A stretch of DNA of 64,000 nucleotides from DATBIS01 sp036556805 (lineage in GTDB: Bacteria; Actinomycetota; UBA4738; HRBIN12): assembly GCA_036556805.1 (NCBI GenBank), contig DATBIS010000116.1, positions 1 to 64,000 on the forward strand, given 5' to 3'. The notes under the pieces were generated by a model. The model made no database searches and was not told where the DNA came from. It saw only the letters and a program-made list of their open reading frames with translations. The position numbers were made by a program, and so were the translations under genes. This document shows positions 30,661 through 37,875 of this stretch, in pieces. Numbering within the stretch: position 1 is the stretch's first letter; each line of letters begins with the position of its first letter.

Positions 30661-31530
30661 GTGAGCTGGTTCGTGACCCGGACGCTCGGCCCCGGCGTGC
30701 ATCTCGTCGCCGAGCCGTTCCACGTGAACTCCTTCGTCGTGGAGGGGAACGACGCGCGCGTGCACCTCGACACGGGCCTCGGCGTCGCGAACATCCGCGA
30801 GGCCGGCGACCGGCTGTCGGATCGCGCTCCGAGGGTCGCGAACACCCACCATCACTTCGACCACGTCGGCGGCAACGCCCTGTTCGACGAGGTCGAGATC
30901 CACGAGCTGGGAGCCGACCTCATCGCGGAGGGCGTCGAGCGCGCCACGCTCGACGGGTATCTCGGGTGGGCCCGCGGCATGCTCGAGGCGTGGTCGACGT
31001 ACCGCGCGCTCGACGAGGACTTCTTCGCGCTCACCGACGACGTGAGCACGCTGCAGCCGTGGCCGGATGGGTTCGACCCCGACGTCTGGTCGATCGCCCC
31101 CTCGAAGGCCACCCGCACGCTGGTCGACGGCGACGTCGTCGACCTGGGCGGCCGGCGCCTCCGCGTCATGCACACGCCGGGGCACACGACCGACTCGGTG
31201 TGCTTCCTCGACGAGGCCGACGGGTTCCTCTTCGCGGGCGACACGGTGAACTCGGGACCGATCCTCCTCACCGACCCGTCGGCGGACCTGGAGGACTTCG
31301 CGCGGTCGACGCGGCGGCTCGCCGACGAGGTCGCCTCGAGCGTGAGGGTGGTGTGCATGGCGCACGGCGCGCGGTTCTCCGCGGAGCCCGGCTACCTGCG
31401 CGAGGTCGCCGAGGGCGCCGAGGCCGCGGTCGAGGGGAGCGTGCCGTTCGTGCTCGAGGAGAACGCCTACTCCGGGAGCGCGCGCATCGCCCGCTTCGAG
31501 CGATTCGCGATCGTGATGCCGCCCGGCTAG
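30661..31530 (+). CDS. Metallo-beta-lactamase-fold hydrolase
   Basis: A 289-residue protein with the dinuclear metal motif HxHxDH as T-H-H-H-F-D-H (residues 63-68), then TPGHTTDSVCF, FAGDTVNSGP and a late CMAHG. It resembles glyoxalase-II-like or other thioester/lactone hydrolases; the substrate is unknown. The GTG at 30661 has AAGGAG upstream. It ends overlapping the convergent SAF-domain gene by 4 nt. Confidence 0.88.
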   Translation: MSWFVTRTLGPGVHLVAEPFHVNSFVVEGNDARVHLDTGLGVANIREAGDRLSDRAPRVANTHHHFDHVGGNALFDEVEIHELGADLIAEGVERATLDGYLGWARGMLEAWSTYRALDEDFFALTDDVSTLQPWPDGFDPDVWSIAPSKATRTLVDGDVVDLGGRRLRVMHTPGHTTDSVCFLDEADGFLFAGDTVNSGPILLTDPSADLEDFARSTRRLADEVASSVRVVCMAHGARFSAEPGYLREVAEGAEAAVEGSVPFVLEENAYSGSARIARFERFAIVMPPG

Positions 31531-32192
31531 GCGCTCCCGCTGGGCGCACCCTCGATCACGACGGTGATCTCGCCGAACGCCTGCGCGTACGCGAGACGTT
31601 CGGCTACGTCGGGCGCGACGAGCAGCACGAGGTGAGGCCCATCGCCCTCGCTCGAACCGTCGAGGCCGCCGGACGCGGAGGGCTGGAGGAGCAGCAGCAC
31701 CTCGAGCGCGGTGGCGACGGTCTCGGTATGCGGATGGCCGCCGCCGAACGTGACGAGGACGTCGACGCGGTCTCCGGCGCGCACGGCGCCGCGCGGCACC
31801 GTCGTGTCGATCGCGAACGCGCGAAGCCCCGGTGGTACGAGTGCGGCGATCGGCCCGACGCGCTCGGACGAGACCCGGGTTCGCGTGACCGGTTCGCCCG
31901 ACGCGAGGTCGGCGACGGCGATCCGGCCCGCGACGTCTCCGGGAGCGGCGAACGCGCCGGGCGGCGCGAAGGTCGAAGGCATCGACCGAACCTCGAGCGC
32001 GGCTTCGCCGATCGTGGCTCCTCTCGGCACGTCGGCGGTCGCCACGACGACCGGGACGTCGGGACCCAGTGGGGGGTGCTCGGCCTCGAGCCGTGCCGCG
32101 TAGCCCCGGGCGAGCGCGAGGGCAGCGAGCGCGCACACGACCGCGAGCGCGGCGTACACCTTCGCGACCGTCGGCCACTTCCTGCGGAGCAT
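31527..32192 (-). CDS. SAF-domain protein, CpaB/RcpC-like
   Basis: A 221-residue protein with an N-terminal membrane anchor (VYAALAVVCALAALALARGYAARLE) and then an SAF domain (about residues 48-115: VVVATADVPRGATIGEAALEVRSMP...). The second half (PRGAVRAGDRVDVLVTF, LLVAPDVAERLAYAQAFGEITVVI) matches RcpC/CpaB, a periplasmic component of Flp/Tad pilus machines. No other tad gene is in the window, so it is an orphan here. Leaderless start: see the -10 at 32205-32200. Confidence 0.82.
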   Translation of the reverse strand: MLRRKWPTVAKVYAALAVVCALAALALARGYAARLEAEHPPLGPDVPVVVATADVPRGATIGEAALEVRSMPSTFAPPGAFAAPGDVAGRIAVADLASGEPVTRTRVSSERVGPIAALVPPGLRAFAIDTTVPRGAVRAGDRVDVLVTFGGGHPHTETVATALEVLLLLQPSASGGLDGSSEGDGPHLVLLVAPDVAERLAYAQAFGEITVVIEGAPSGSA

Positions 32193-32199
32193 CGCGGGG

Positions 32200-32205
32200 A
32201 CGCTA
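32200..32205 (-). promoter_or_regulatory. -10 element for the leaderless SAF-domain gene
   Basis: TAGCGT on the minus strand, 7 nt before the ATG at 32192. Confidence 0.5.
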
Positions 32206-32254
32206 CGCGACCCGCCGCTGCATCGCAGTGCGTCGCGTCACACGACCCGAGCGA

Positions 32255-32437
32255 TCATTCCACGACGCGCGGGCGCTTCCGCTCGGCGAGGGGCATCGAG
32301 CGGACGCGGAACTCCTCCAGGGCCTCGCCTCCCACGATCATCCGCACGGACTCGCGGATGCGCTCGCCGACCTGCGCGACGTCCCCGTGCCAGACGAAGC
32401 GCAGTTCCACCTGGACCAGCTGACGGTCTTCGCTCAT
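32255..32437 (-). CDS. Small conserved-looking protein, leaderless
   Basis: A 60-residue protein (QLVQVELRFVWHGDVAQVGERIRESVRMIVGGEALEEFRVRSMPL...) with an alternating strand-helix-strand pattern, as in small ferredoxin-like folds. No family is recognised. It is supported by a clean TATCAT -10 hexamer 6 nt before the ATG and by the gene-free space around it. Confidence 0.6.
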   Translation of the reverse strand: MSEDRQLVQVELRFVWHGDVAQVGERIRESVRMIVGGEALEEFRVRSMPLAERKRPRVVE

Positions 32438-32443
32438 CGGTCG

Positions 32444-32449
32444 ATGATA
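32444..32449 (-). promoter_or_regulatory. -10 element for the leaderless 60-residue protein
   Basis: TATCAT on the minus strand, 6 nt before the ATG at 32437. Confidence 0.5.
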
Positions 32450-32465
32450 CGGGCCGCGGCCTCCG

Positions 32466-33263
32466 CTACTCGGGCTCGATCCTTGCGCCCGACAGCGCGG
32501 TCGGGCACGGGCAGTCGCGCTCCTTCGGCAGCGCGGGGATCACCGCGAAGAGCAGGTCGCGCAGCTTCTCGTTGTTCTCGGCGAACACGCGGATGACCTC
32601 CTCGTGCGTCACCGGCGGCACCCCCTCGACGCCGACGTCGTAGTCGGTGATCAGCGAGATGTTCGCGTAGCAGAGCTCCAGCTCGCGCGCGAGCAGCGCC
32701 TCGGGGTACTGGGTCATGTTGATGACCTCCCACCCCGCCGCCGCGAACCACGTCGACTCGGCTCGCGTGGAGAAGCGCGGCCCCTCGATCACCACCACCG
32801 TGCCACGGTCGTGCATCGGGATGCCCAACCGATGTCCGGCCGAAATCGCCTCGGCGCGCATCGTGGGGCAGTACGGGTCGGCGAACGAGATGTGCGTGGT
32901 GACGGGACCGTCGTAGAACGTGTTCGGCCGGTCCCGCGTGCGGTCGACGAGCTGATCGCACACGACGAAGTCGCCGGGCTTCACGTCGGGCTGGAGCGAT
33001 CCGCACGCGTTGGGGCCGAGCACCCGTTCGACGCCGAGCTCCTTCATCGCCCAGAGGTTCGCGCGGTAGGGGATGCGATGAGGCGGAAACTCGTGCTGCA
33101 GGCCGTGCCGGGGGATGAAGGCCACCCTTCGCCCGCCCACGTCGCCGATCACCGGCGGTGCGCTGGGGCGACCGTACGGCGTGTCGACCTCGACCGTTTC
33201 GGTGGCGTCGAGGAAGGCGTAGAAGCCGGAGCCGCCGAAGACGCCGATCTCGGCCGACGTCAT
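32466..33263 (-). CDS. mtnP: S-methyl-5'-thioadenosine phosphorylase
   Basis: A 265-residue enzyme of nucleotide/methionine salvage that splits methylthioadenosine with phosphate. Motifs: GVFGGSGFY (phosphate-binding), PRHG, YRANLWAMKELGV, GPNACGSLQP, IEGPRFSTRAES, INMTQYPEALLARELELCYANISLITDYD. The combination fits MtnP rather than PNP, though specificity between MTA and inosine-type substrates cannot be settled by eye. Its ATG overlaps the stop of the FmdB-like gene as ATGA. Confidence 0.92.
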   Translation of the reverse strand: MTSAEIGVFGGSGFYAFLDATETVEVDTPYGRPSAPPVIGDVGGRRVAFIPRHGLQHEFPPHRIPYRANLWAMKELGVERVLGPNACGSLQPDVKPGDFVVCDQLVDRTRDRPNTFYDGPVTTHISFADPYCPTMRAEAISAGHRLGIPMHDRGTVVVIEGPRFSTRAESTWFAAAGWEVINMTQYPEALLARELELCYANISLITDYDVGVEGVPPVTHEEVIRVFAENNEKLRDLLFAVIPALPKERDCPCPTALSGARIEPE

Positions 33264-33616
33264 GCGGACGAAGGCTCCTTCTTGGGACTCGACGGCTTCC
33301 CCGAGTCGGAGGAGGCCTTCTCGGAGCCCGAAGACGCCGGTGTGTCCGAGGACGTCGATGCCCCCGCATCGTTCTTCTTCGCGTCGGCCTTCTTCTCGCT
33401 CTTCGTGTCGGTCTTCTCCGAAGATTCCGAGGCCTTGCGCTTGCCGTGATCCGTCGCATAGAACCCCGAGCCCTTGAACGAGATCGCCGGCGCGGCGAAC
33501 ACCTTGCGGAGCTCACCGCCGCACACGTCGCAGATCGTGAGCGGCTCATCGCGCATCGACTGCACGATCTCGAATCCGTGCCCGCAGTTCCGACACACGT
33601 ATTCGTACGTGGGCAT
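33260..33616 (-). CDS. FmdB-family zinc-ribbon protein with long charged tail
   Basis: A 118-residue protein. Residues 1-45 form the FmdB zinc ribbon (MPTYEYVCRNCGHGFEIVQ, then ICDVCGGELRKVF) with two CxxC pairs, followed by the usual GSGFYATDH motif. The last 55 residues are an unusual Lys/Ser/Glu/Asp low-complexity tail, probably disordered. Leaderless: TATACT lies 9 nt before the ATG. It is coupled to mtnP by an ATGA overlap. Confidence 0.9.
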   Translation of the reverse strand: MPTYEYVCRNCGHGFEIVQSMRDEPLTICDVCGGELRKVFAAPAISFKGSGFYATDHGKRKASESSEKTDTKSEKKADAKKNDAGASTSSDTPASSGSEKASSDSGKPSSPKKEPSSA

Positions 33617-33625
33617 GACGCGGGC

Positions 33626-33631
33626 AGTATA
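33626..33631 (-). promoter_or_regulatory. -10 element for the leaderless FmdB-mtnP unit
   Basis: TATACT on the minus strand, 9 nt before the ATG at 33616. Confidence 0.6.
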
Positions 33632-33698
33632 GGCGGGGCCTCGTGGCGCCCCTGCGCAAGGCTCACGTAGACTCGCGTCCCGATCCGGAGGGGTGACG

Positions 33699-34577
33699 GT
33701 GAAGGTCAAGAAGGCGGTGATTCCTGCTGCGGGCCTCGGCACGCGGTTCCTGCCCGCCACGAAGGCGCAGCCGAAGGAGATGGTGCCGGTTCTCGACAAG
33801 CCGGCGATCCAGTACGTCGTCGAGGAGGCGGTGCGCGCGGGGCTCGACGACATCCTCATCGTCTCGGGGCGGGGCAAGCGGGCGATCGAGGATCACTTCG
33901 ACCGGGCGGTCGAGCTCGAGGCGTTCCTCGAGTCCAAGGGCAAGCTCGACGAGCTCGCGGACGTCCGGGCGATCTCCGAGCTCGCGACCGTGCACTCCGT
34001 GCGACAGAAGGAGCCGCTCGGCCTCGGCCACGCGGTCGCGGTCGCCGAGCCGCACGTCGGGGACGAGCCGTTCGCGGTGCTCCTGCCCGACGACCTCATC
34101 GTGGCGTCGATGCCGCTGCTCGAGGAGATGCTCAAGGTGCACGAGCGGTACGGGCGCAGCGTCATCGCCGTGCAGGAGGTCGCGCGCGACGAGATCTCGC
34201 TGTACGGCGCGATCCAGCCCGAGCCGATGGAGGACGACCTCGTGCGCGTGGTGTCGATCGTCGAGAAGCCCGATCCCGACGAGGCGCCGTCGAACCTCGC
34301 CGCGACCGGCCGGTACGTGTTCACGCCCGAGATCTTCGAGGCGCTGCGCGAGACGAAACCCGGCCGAGGGGGCGAGATCCAGCTCACCGACGCGATCAAC
34401 ATGCTCGCCCAAGAGCAGGCGGTGTACGCGTACGTCCTCGACCACGGCCGCTACGACGTGGGGAACAAGCTCGACTACCTCAAGGCGACCGTCGAGCTCG
34501 CGATCGAACGCGAGGACCTGGGGCCGGAGTTCCGCCGCTTCCTCGCCGACCTCGTGCAACGGAAGAAGCTCCTGTAG
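33699..34577 (+). CDS. galU: UTP-glucose-1-phosphate uridylyltransferase
   Basis: A 292-residue nucleotidyltransferase that makes UDP-glucose. Motifs: KAVIPAAGLGTRFLPATKAQPKEM (nucleotide binding), QYVVEEAVRAG, VLLPDDLI (metal Asp), VEKP and GRYVFTPEIFEAL. Two GTG codons are possible; GTG 33699 is preferred because GGAGG lies 7 nt upstream of it and only 1 nt from the earlier GTG 33693. First gene of galU-moeA-moaC-SepX/GlpR-like-translin, all in the same direction. Confidence 0.95.
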   Translation: MKVKKAVIPAAGLGTRFLPATKAQPKEMVPVLDKPAIQYVVEEAVRAGLDDILIVSGRGKRAIEDHFDRAVELEAFLESKGKLDELADVRAISELATVHSVRQKEPLGLGHAVAVAEPHVGDEPFAVLLPDDLIVASMPLLEEMLKVHERYGRSVIAVQEVARDEISLYGAIQPEPMEDDLVRVVSIVEKPDPDEAPSNLAATGRYVFTPEIFEALRETKPGRGGEIQLTDAINMLAQEQAVYAYVLDHGRYDVGNKLDYLKATVELAIEREDLGPEFRRFLADLVQRKKLL

Positions 34578-34582
34578 CCCAC

Positions 34583-34588
34583 TAGACT
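34583..34588 (+). promoter_or_regulatory. -10 element for a leaderless moeA transcript
   Basis: TAGACT lies 6 nt before the ATG at 34595, so moeA can be transcribed independently of galU. Confidence 0.5.
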
Positions 34589-34594
34589 GCCCCG

Positions 34595-35860
34595 ATGACC
34601 CCCGAGCACGCACACGTGCACGACCACGAGAGCGGCGAGGGGTTGCTGTCGGTGGGCGAGGCACGCGAACGCGTGCTCTCGCAGGTCCATGTGCTCGCTC
34701 CGCTCCAGCTGCCGCTCGTCGAGGCCTACGGCTGCGTGGCGGCCGAGGACGTGGTCGCGGACCGGACGCTCCCCGAGTTCCCCTCCTCGGCGATGGACGG
34801 CTTCGCGGTACGGGCATCCGACGTCGCCGACGCCTCGCCGGCGAACCCGGTCGAGCTGAAGATCGTGGGGCGCGCGCTGATCGGACGCCGGCCCGAGTCG
34901 ACCGTCGGAGGCGGTGAGGCCGTGCGCATCGCGACCGGCGCCCCGGTCCCCGGCGGCGCCGACACGATCGTGCCGATCGAGAACAGCGAGGTCCTCGGCG
35001 AGACCGTGCGCTTCGTCGACGGCCCGCCGATCGGCAAGCACGTTCGTCCGGCCGGCGAGGACGTCGAGGAGGGTCAGGTGCTCGTCGCGGCCGGCAAGCG
35101 GCTCGGCTCGCCCGAGCTCGGCCTGCTCGCGAACGCCGGCTTCCCCCATCCGCTCGTGCACCCTCGCCCCCGAGTCGTGGTGCTCTCCACCGGCGACGAG
35201 CTGGTCCCACCCACGGACTCGCCGGAGTTCGGACAGATCCGCGACTCGAACGCCTACACGATCTTCGGCGCGCTCCGCGAGGTCGGTGCGATCCCGACGC
35301 TCGCCGGCATCGTGCGGGACGACGTCGACCAGCTGAAGGAGACGGTGCTGAACTACGTCATCCAAGCGGACGCGTTCATCTCCTCGGGCGGCGTGTCGGT
35401 GGGCGAACGCGACGTCGTGAAGGCCGCGTTCTTCCGCCGCGGGGAGCTCGACTTCTTCAGGGTCGCGATGCAGCCCGGGATGCCGCAGGGCTTCGGACAC
35501 ATCGAGGGCAAGCCCTACTTCGGCCTTCCCGGCAACCCCGTGAGCGTGTTCGTGTCGTTCGAGGTGTTCATCCGCCCGGCGATCCTCAAGATGATGGGCC
35601 GCACGAACCTGTTCCGGCCCGAGGTCACCGCGACGCTCACGGCCGACGTGAGCGGGCCGCGCGGCAAGATGCAGTTCGCGCGGGTGAACGTCGCGCGCTC
35701 CGCCGACGGGTGGACGGCCGAGCCGACCGGCGGACGCGGCTCGAACCTGATCTCGACGGTCTCGCGCGCGAACGGGCTCGCGATCATCCCACCGGGCGTC
35801 GAGACGGCCACCGAGGGCGAGAAGGTGAAGGTCATGCTCTTTCGCTCCTCGGAGGACTGA
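34595..35860 (+). CDS. moeA: MoeA / gephyrin-like molybdopterin molybdotransferase (possible Glp)
   Basis: A 421-residue protein with all MoeA landmarks: LPEFPSSAMDGFAVR, VRIATGAPVPGGADTIVP, VVVLSTGDELV, SSGGVSVGERDVV and GLPGNPVSVFVSFEVF. MoeA inserts molybdate into molybdopterin. In Corynebacterium a MoeA paralogue encoded in the galU neighbourhood, Glp, instead binds FtsZ together with the membrane protein GlpR (published family knowledge). The gene order here (galU, this gene, moaC, a SepX/GlpR-like gene) matches that setting, so a divisome role is possible in addition to or instead of cofactor synthesis. It has a His-rich N-terminal extension (HAHVHDHE). Confidence 0.92.
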   Translation: MTPEHAHVHDHESGEGLLSVGEARERVLSQVHVLAPLQLPLVEAYGCVAAEDVVADRTLPEFPSSAMDGFAVRASDVADASPANPVELKIVGRALIGRRPESTVGGGEAVRIATGAPVPGGADTIVPIENSEVLGETVRFVDGPPIGKHVRPAGEDVEEGQVLVAAGKRLGSPELGLLANAGFPHPLVHPRPRVVVLSTGDELVPPTDSPEFGQIRDSNAYTIFGALREVGAIPTLAGIVRDDVDQLKETVLNYVIQADAFISSGGVSVGERDVVKAAFFRRGELDFFRVAMQPGMPQGFGHIEGKPYFGLPGNPVSVFVSFEVFIRPAILKMMGRTNLFRPEVTATLTADVSGPRGKMQFARVNVARSADGWTAEPTGGRGSNLISTVSRANGLAIIPPGVETATEGEKVKVMLFRSSED

Positions 35861-35866
35861 GGCGCC

Positions 35867-36361
35867 GTGGCCGACCAGGCGGGGGCCGACGGCGTCACCC
35901 GCATCGTGGAGGTCGGGGCGAAGGCCGAGACCGACCGCGAGGCGACCGCCGAGTGCTGGGTCACGATGACCCCGGAGGCGGTCGCGCACCTTTTGTCGGG
36001 CACGAAGAAGGGCGACCCGATCGCGACGGCGAAGATCGCCGGCGTCATGGGGGTGAAGCGCACGCCCGACTTGCTCCCGCACTGCCATCCGATCCGGGTC
36101 ACGGGCGCCGACGTGACGATCGAGCCCGACGCGGCAAGCGGCCGGGTGCGCGTGCAGACGACCGTGCGGGCGACCGACCGGACCGGCGTCGAGATGGAGG
36201 CGCTCACGGCCGCGGCCGTCGCGGCACTCTCGCTCTACGACACGGCGAAGGCCTTCGACCGCGCCGCGCGCATCGACGGCCTCCGGCTGCTCGCGAAGTC
36301 CGGCGGCAAGAGCGGCGACTATCGGGCCGCAGTGCCCGGCGAGGACCCCCCGGCTTCGTAG
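35867..36361 (+). CDS. moaC: Cyclic pyranopterin monophosphate synthase
   Basis: A 164-residue enzyme of the first committed stage of molybdenum-cofactor synthesis. The diagnostic segments are complete: KRTPDLLPHCHPIRVTG and GVEMEALTAAAVAALSLYDTAKA. The GTG start at 35867 lies 6 nt after the moeA stop. No MoaA is in the window. Confidence 0.95.
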   Translation: MADQAGADGVTRIVEVGAKAETDREATAECWVTMTPEAVAHLLSGTKKGDPIATAKIAGVMGVKRTPDLLPHCHPIRVTGADVTIEPDAASGRVRVQTTVRATDRTGVEMEALTAAAVAALSLYDTAKAFDRAARIDGLRLLAKSGGKSGDYRAAVPGEDPPAS

Positions 36362-36410
36362 GCCGCCCGTCCTACGCCCGAACCGCTCCTTGTGAAAAAG
36401 TTCTCGAAAT

Positions 36411-36422
36411 CACATCGATGTG
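36411..36422. repeat. 12-bp perfect palindrome upstream of the SepX/GlpR-like gene
   Basis: CACATCGATGTG lies in an unusually A/T-rich 149-nt gap between moaC and the SepX/GlpR-like gene. It is a candidate operator; no cognate regulator is identified. Confidence 0.4.
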
Positions 36423-36510
36423 CTTCTTCGGCGCAACATGTGGTGCTACGGTCCCTGCCCAGCCTAGATGTAGTGGGCCACCGGGGTTGGCCGGACTGGA
36501 GGCTGGGCGC

Positions 36511-37107
36511 GTGGATTGGCTGCTTCTCGCCGGGTTGGGCATCATGTGGCTCGCGTTCCTCCTGCCGACGGGTCGTCGGCGACACTCGGAGAAGACGAGC
36601 GTGGAGGACTTCGAACGCAGGATGGAGCTCTTGGCGCAGACGGAAGGTCAGGACGGACCCGGCAGGTGGATCGTGACGCCCCGCAAGGGGGCGCGGTTCG
36701 TGGGTCCGACCGAGCGCCGCAGGGCTCGAGCGCGTGAGCGCCGCCGGCGCGTGTTCGTCTTCCTGCTCGAGTCCATCGGCCTTACCTTCCTGATCGGCGC
36801 CGTGCCGCCGCTCCGCGCGTTCTGGATCGGCACCGGCATGTTGGTGGCGTTGCTCGTCGCGTACGTATGGCTGCTCGTCACGATCAAGCACCGGGCACCG
36901 CAACAGCCCCACGAGCGCGTGGCCGCCGCTCGCCGGCCACGCCCGAACGCGAGAGCCCGCGTGGCGGCCGTCGCACAGCGTTACGTCGCCGAGGGCCACT
37001 CGACGTGGGCGCGGCCCACGTTCAACGGGCTCGGGTCGCTCGGGGAGGGCGACACCGTGCACGTGGTCGTGCGGGTCGCCGGGGACGTCGGCGTCGCTCG
37101 CGCCTAG
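36511..37107 (+). CDS. SepX/GlpR-like actinobacterial divisome membrane protein
   Basis: A 198-residue protein: an N-terminal span (DWLLLAGLGIMWLAFLLPTGRRR), a basic/acidic linker with a helix SVEDFERRMELLA, a very basic patch (ERRRARARERRRRV) and two further spans (about residues 86-130), then a C-terminal soluble part. This order (single span followed by R-rich region, then a two-span hairpin) and the location by galU-moeA-moaC match SepX/GlpR, which bridge FtsZ and polar growth in Actinomycetota. GTG 36511 is the chosen start, with TGGAGG upstream. The assignment rests on architecture and context. Confidence 0.68.
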   Translation: MDWLLLAGLGIMWLAFLLPTGRRRHSEKTSVEDFERRMELLAQTEGQDGPGRWIVTPRKGARFVGPTERRRARARERRRRVFVFLLESIGLTFLIGAVPPLRAFWIGTGMLVALLVAYVWLLVTIKHRAPQQPHERVAAARRPRPNARARVAAVAQRYVAEGHSTWARPTFNGLGSLGEGDTVHVVVRVAGDVGVARA

Positions 37108-37745
37108 TGTCGTCCGAAGACCTCACCAGTTCCTTCCGCGCTCGCTTCGACGCGAAGGTCGCCGCGCGCGAGCGCGCGCTGCCTGCCGCCCGCCGGTCGA
37201 TCCGCGCGAGCGCGAACTCGATCCGCGCGATTCACCGCGGCGAGGCCGATCGGGCACAGGAGCTCATGGCCGCGTCGCGCGCCGCGATCGACGAAGGGCT
37301 CGCAGCCGTCGTCGACCATCCCGACCTTCGGTTCGCCGGCTACCTGCAGGACGCGCAGAAGGAGTACGCGGAGGCGAGGATCACGTACTCGCTCGTCACG
37401 GACGAACCGATCCCAGGACCGGAGGACGTCGACGTCGAGGACGCGCCCTATCTGAACGGGATGGCGGAGGCGATCGGCGAGGGGAGGCGGCACGTCCTGG
37501 ACCTGCTCCGCCGCCACGACGTGGAGCGGGCAGAACGGATCCTCGACGCGCTCGAGGACCTCTACGGCGTGCTCGCGGCGATGGACTATCCCGACGCGAT
37601 CACGCTGAACCTCCGGCGATCCACCGACGTCGCGCGCGGCCTCATCGAGAAGACCCGCGGTGACCTCTCGATCGCGTTCGTGCAACGCGACCTCCACGAC
37701 GCGCTCGAGCGGCACGCGCGCGACCTGCTGGGTGAACGGGGGTGA
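37107..37745 (+). CDS. Translin-family protein
   Basis: A 212-residue all-helical protein. The family signature is readable: YLNGMAEAIGEGRRHVLDLLRRHD, then ERILDALEDLYGVLAAMDYPDAITLNLRRSTDVARGLIEKTRGDL. The G-E-x-R-R-x-x-L-D-L-x-R stretch corresponds to the acidic active-site helix of TRAX-like RNases in archaeal and eukaryotic members. An RNA-binding or RNase role is inferred. The GTG overlaps the SepX-like stop as TAGTG, so it belongs to the galU-moeA unit. Translin is uncommon in bacterial annotations outside some Actinomycetota and Chloroflexota (from memory). Confidence 0.8.
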   Translation: MSSEDLTSSFRARFDAKVAARERALPAARRSIRASANSIRAIHRGEADRAQELMAASRAAIDEGLAAVVDHPDLRFAGYLQDAQKEYAEARITYSLVTDEPIPGPEDVDVEDAPYLNGMAEAIGEGRRHVLDLLRRHDVERAERILDALEDLYGVLAAMDYPDAITLNLRRSTDVARGLIEKTRGDLSIAFVQRDLHDALERHARDLLGERG

Positions 37746-37774
37746 CGGAGGGCTCTGCTACGCTTCGGGCCCAC

Positions 37775-37851
37775 GGGGGTGTAGCTCAGCCCGGTAGAGC
37801 ACTGCCTTCGCACGGCAGGGGTCGTCGGTTCAAATCCGATCACCTCCACCA
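37775..37851 (+). tRNA. tRNA-Ala (anticodon CGC), CCA encoded
   Basis: A complete cloverleaf can be drawn: acceptor GGGGGTG with CACCTCC, D arm GCTC...GAGC, anticodon stem CTGCC/GGCAG around TTCGCAC (anticodon CGC at 37809-37811), T arm GTCGG-TTCAAAT-CCGAT, discriminator A and an encoded CCA. The third acceptor pair is G-U, the identity element of tRNA-Ala. A -10-like TACGCT lies at 37759-37764. Confidence 0.95.
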
Positions 37852-37861
37852 CAACTCGTCG

Positions 37862-37867
37862 TAGCAT
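37862..37867 (+). promoter_or_regulatory. -10 element for the leaderless L,D-transpeptidase gene
   Basis: TAGCAT lies 8 nt before the ATG at 37876, just after the tRNA. Confidence 0.5.
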
Positions 37868-37875
37868 CTCCGACG

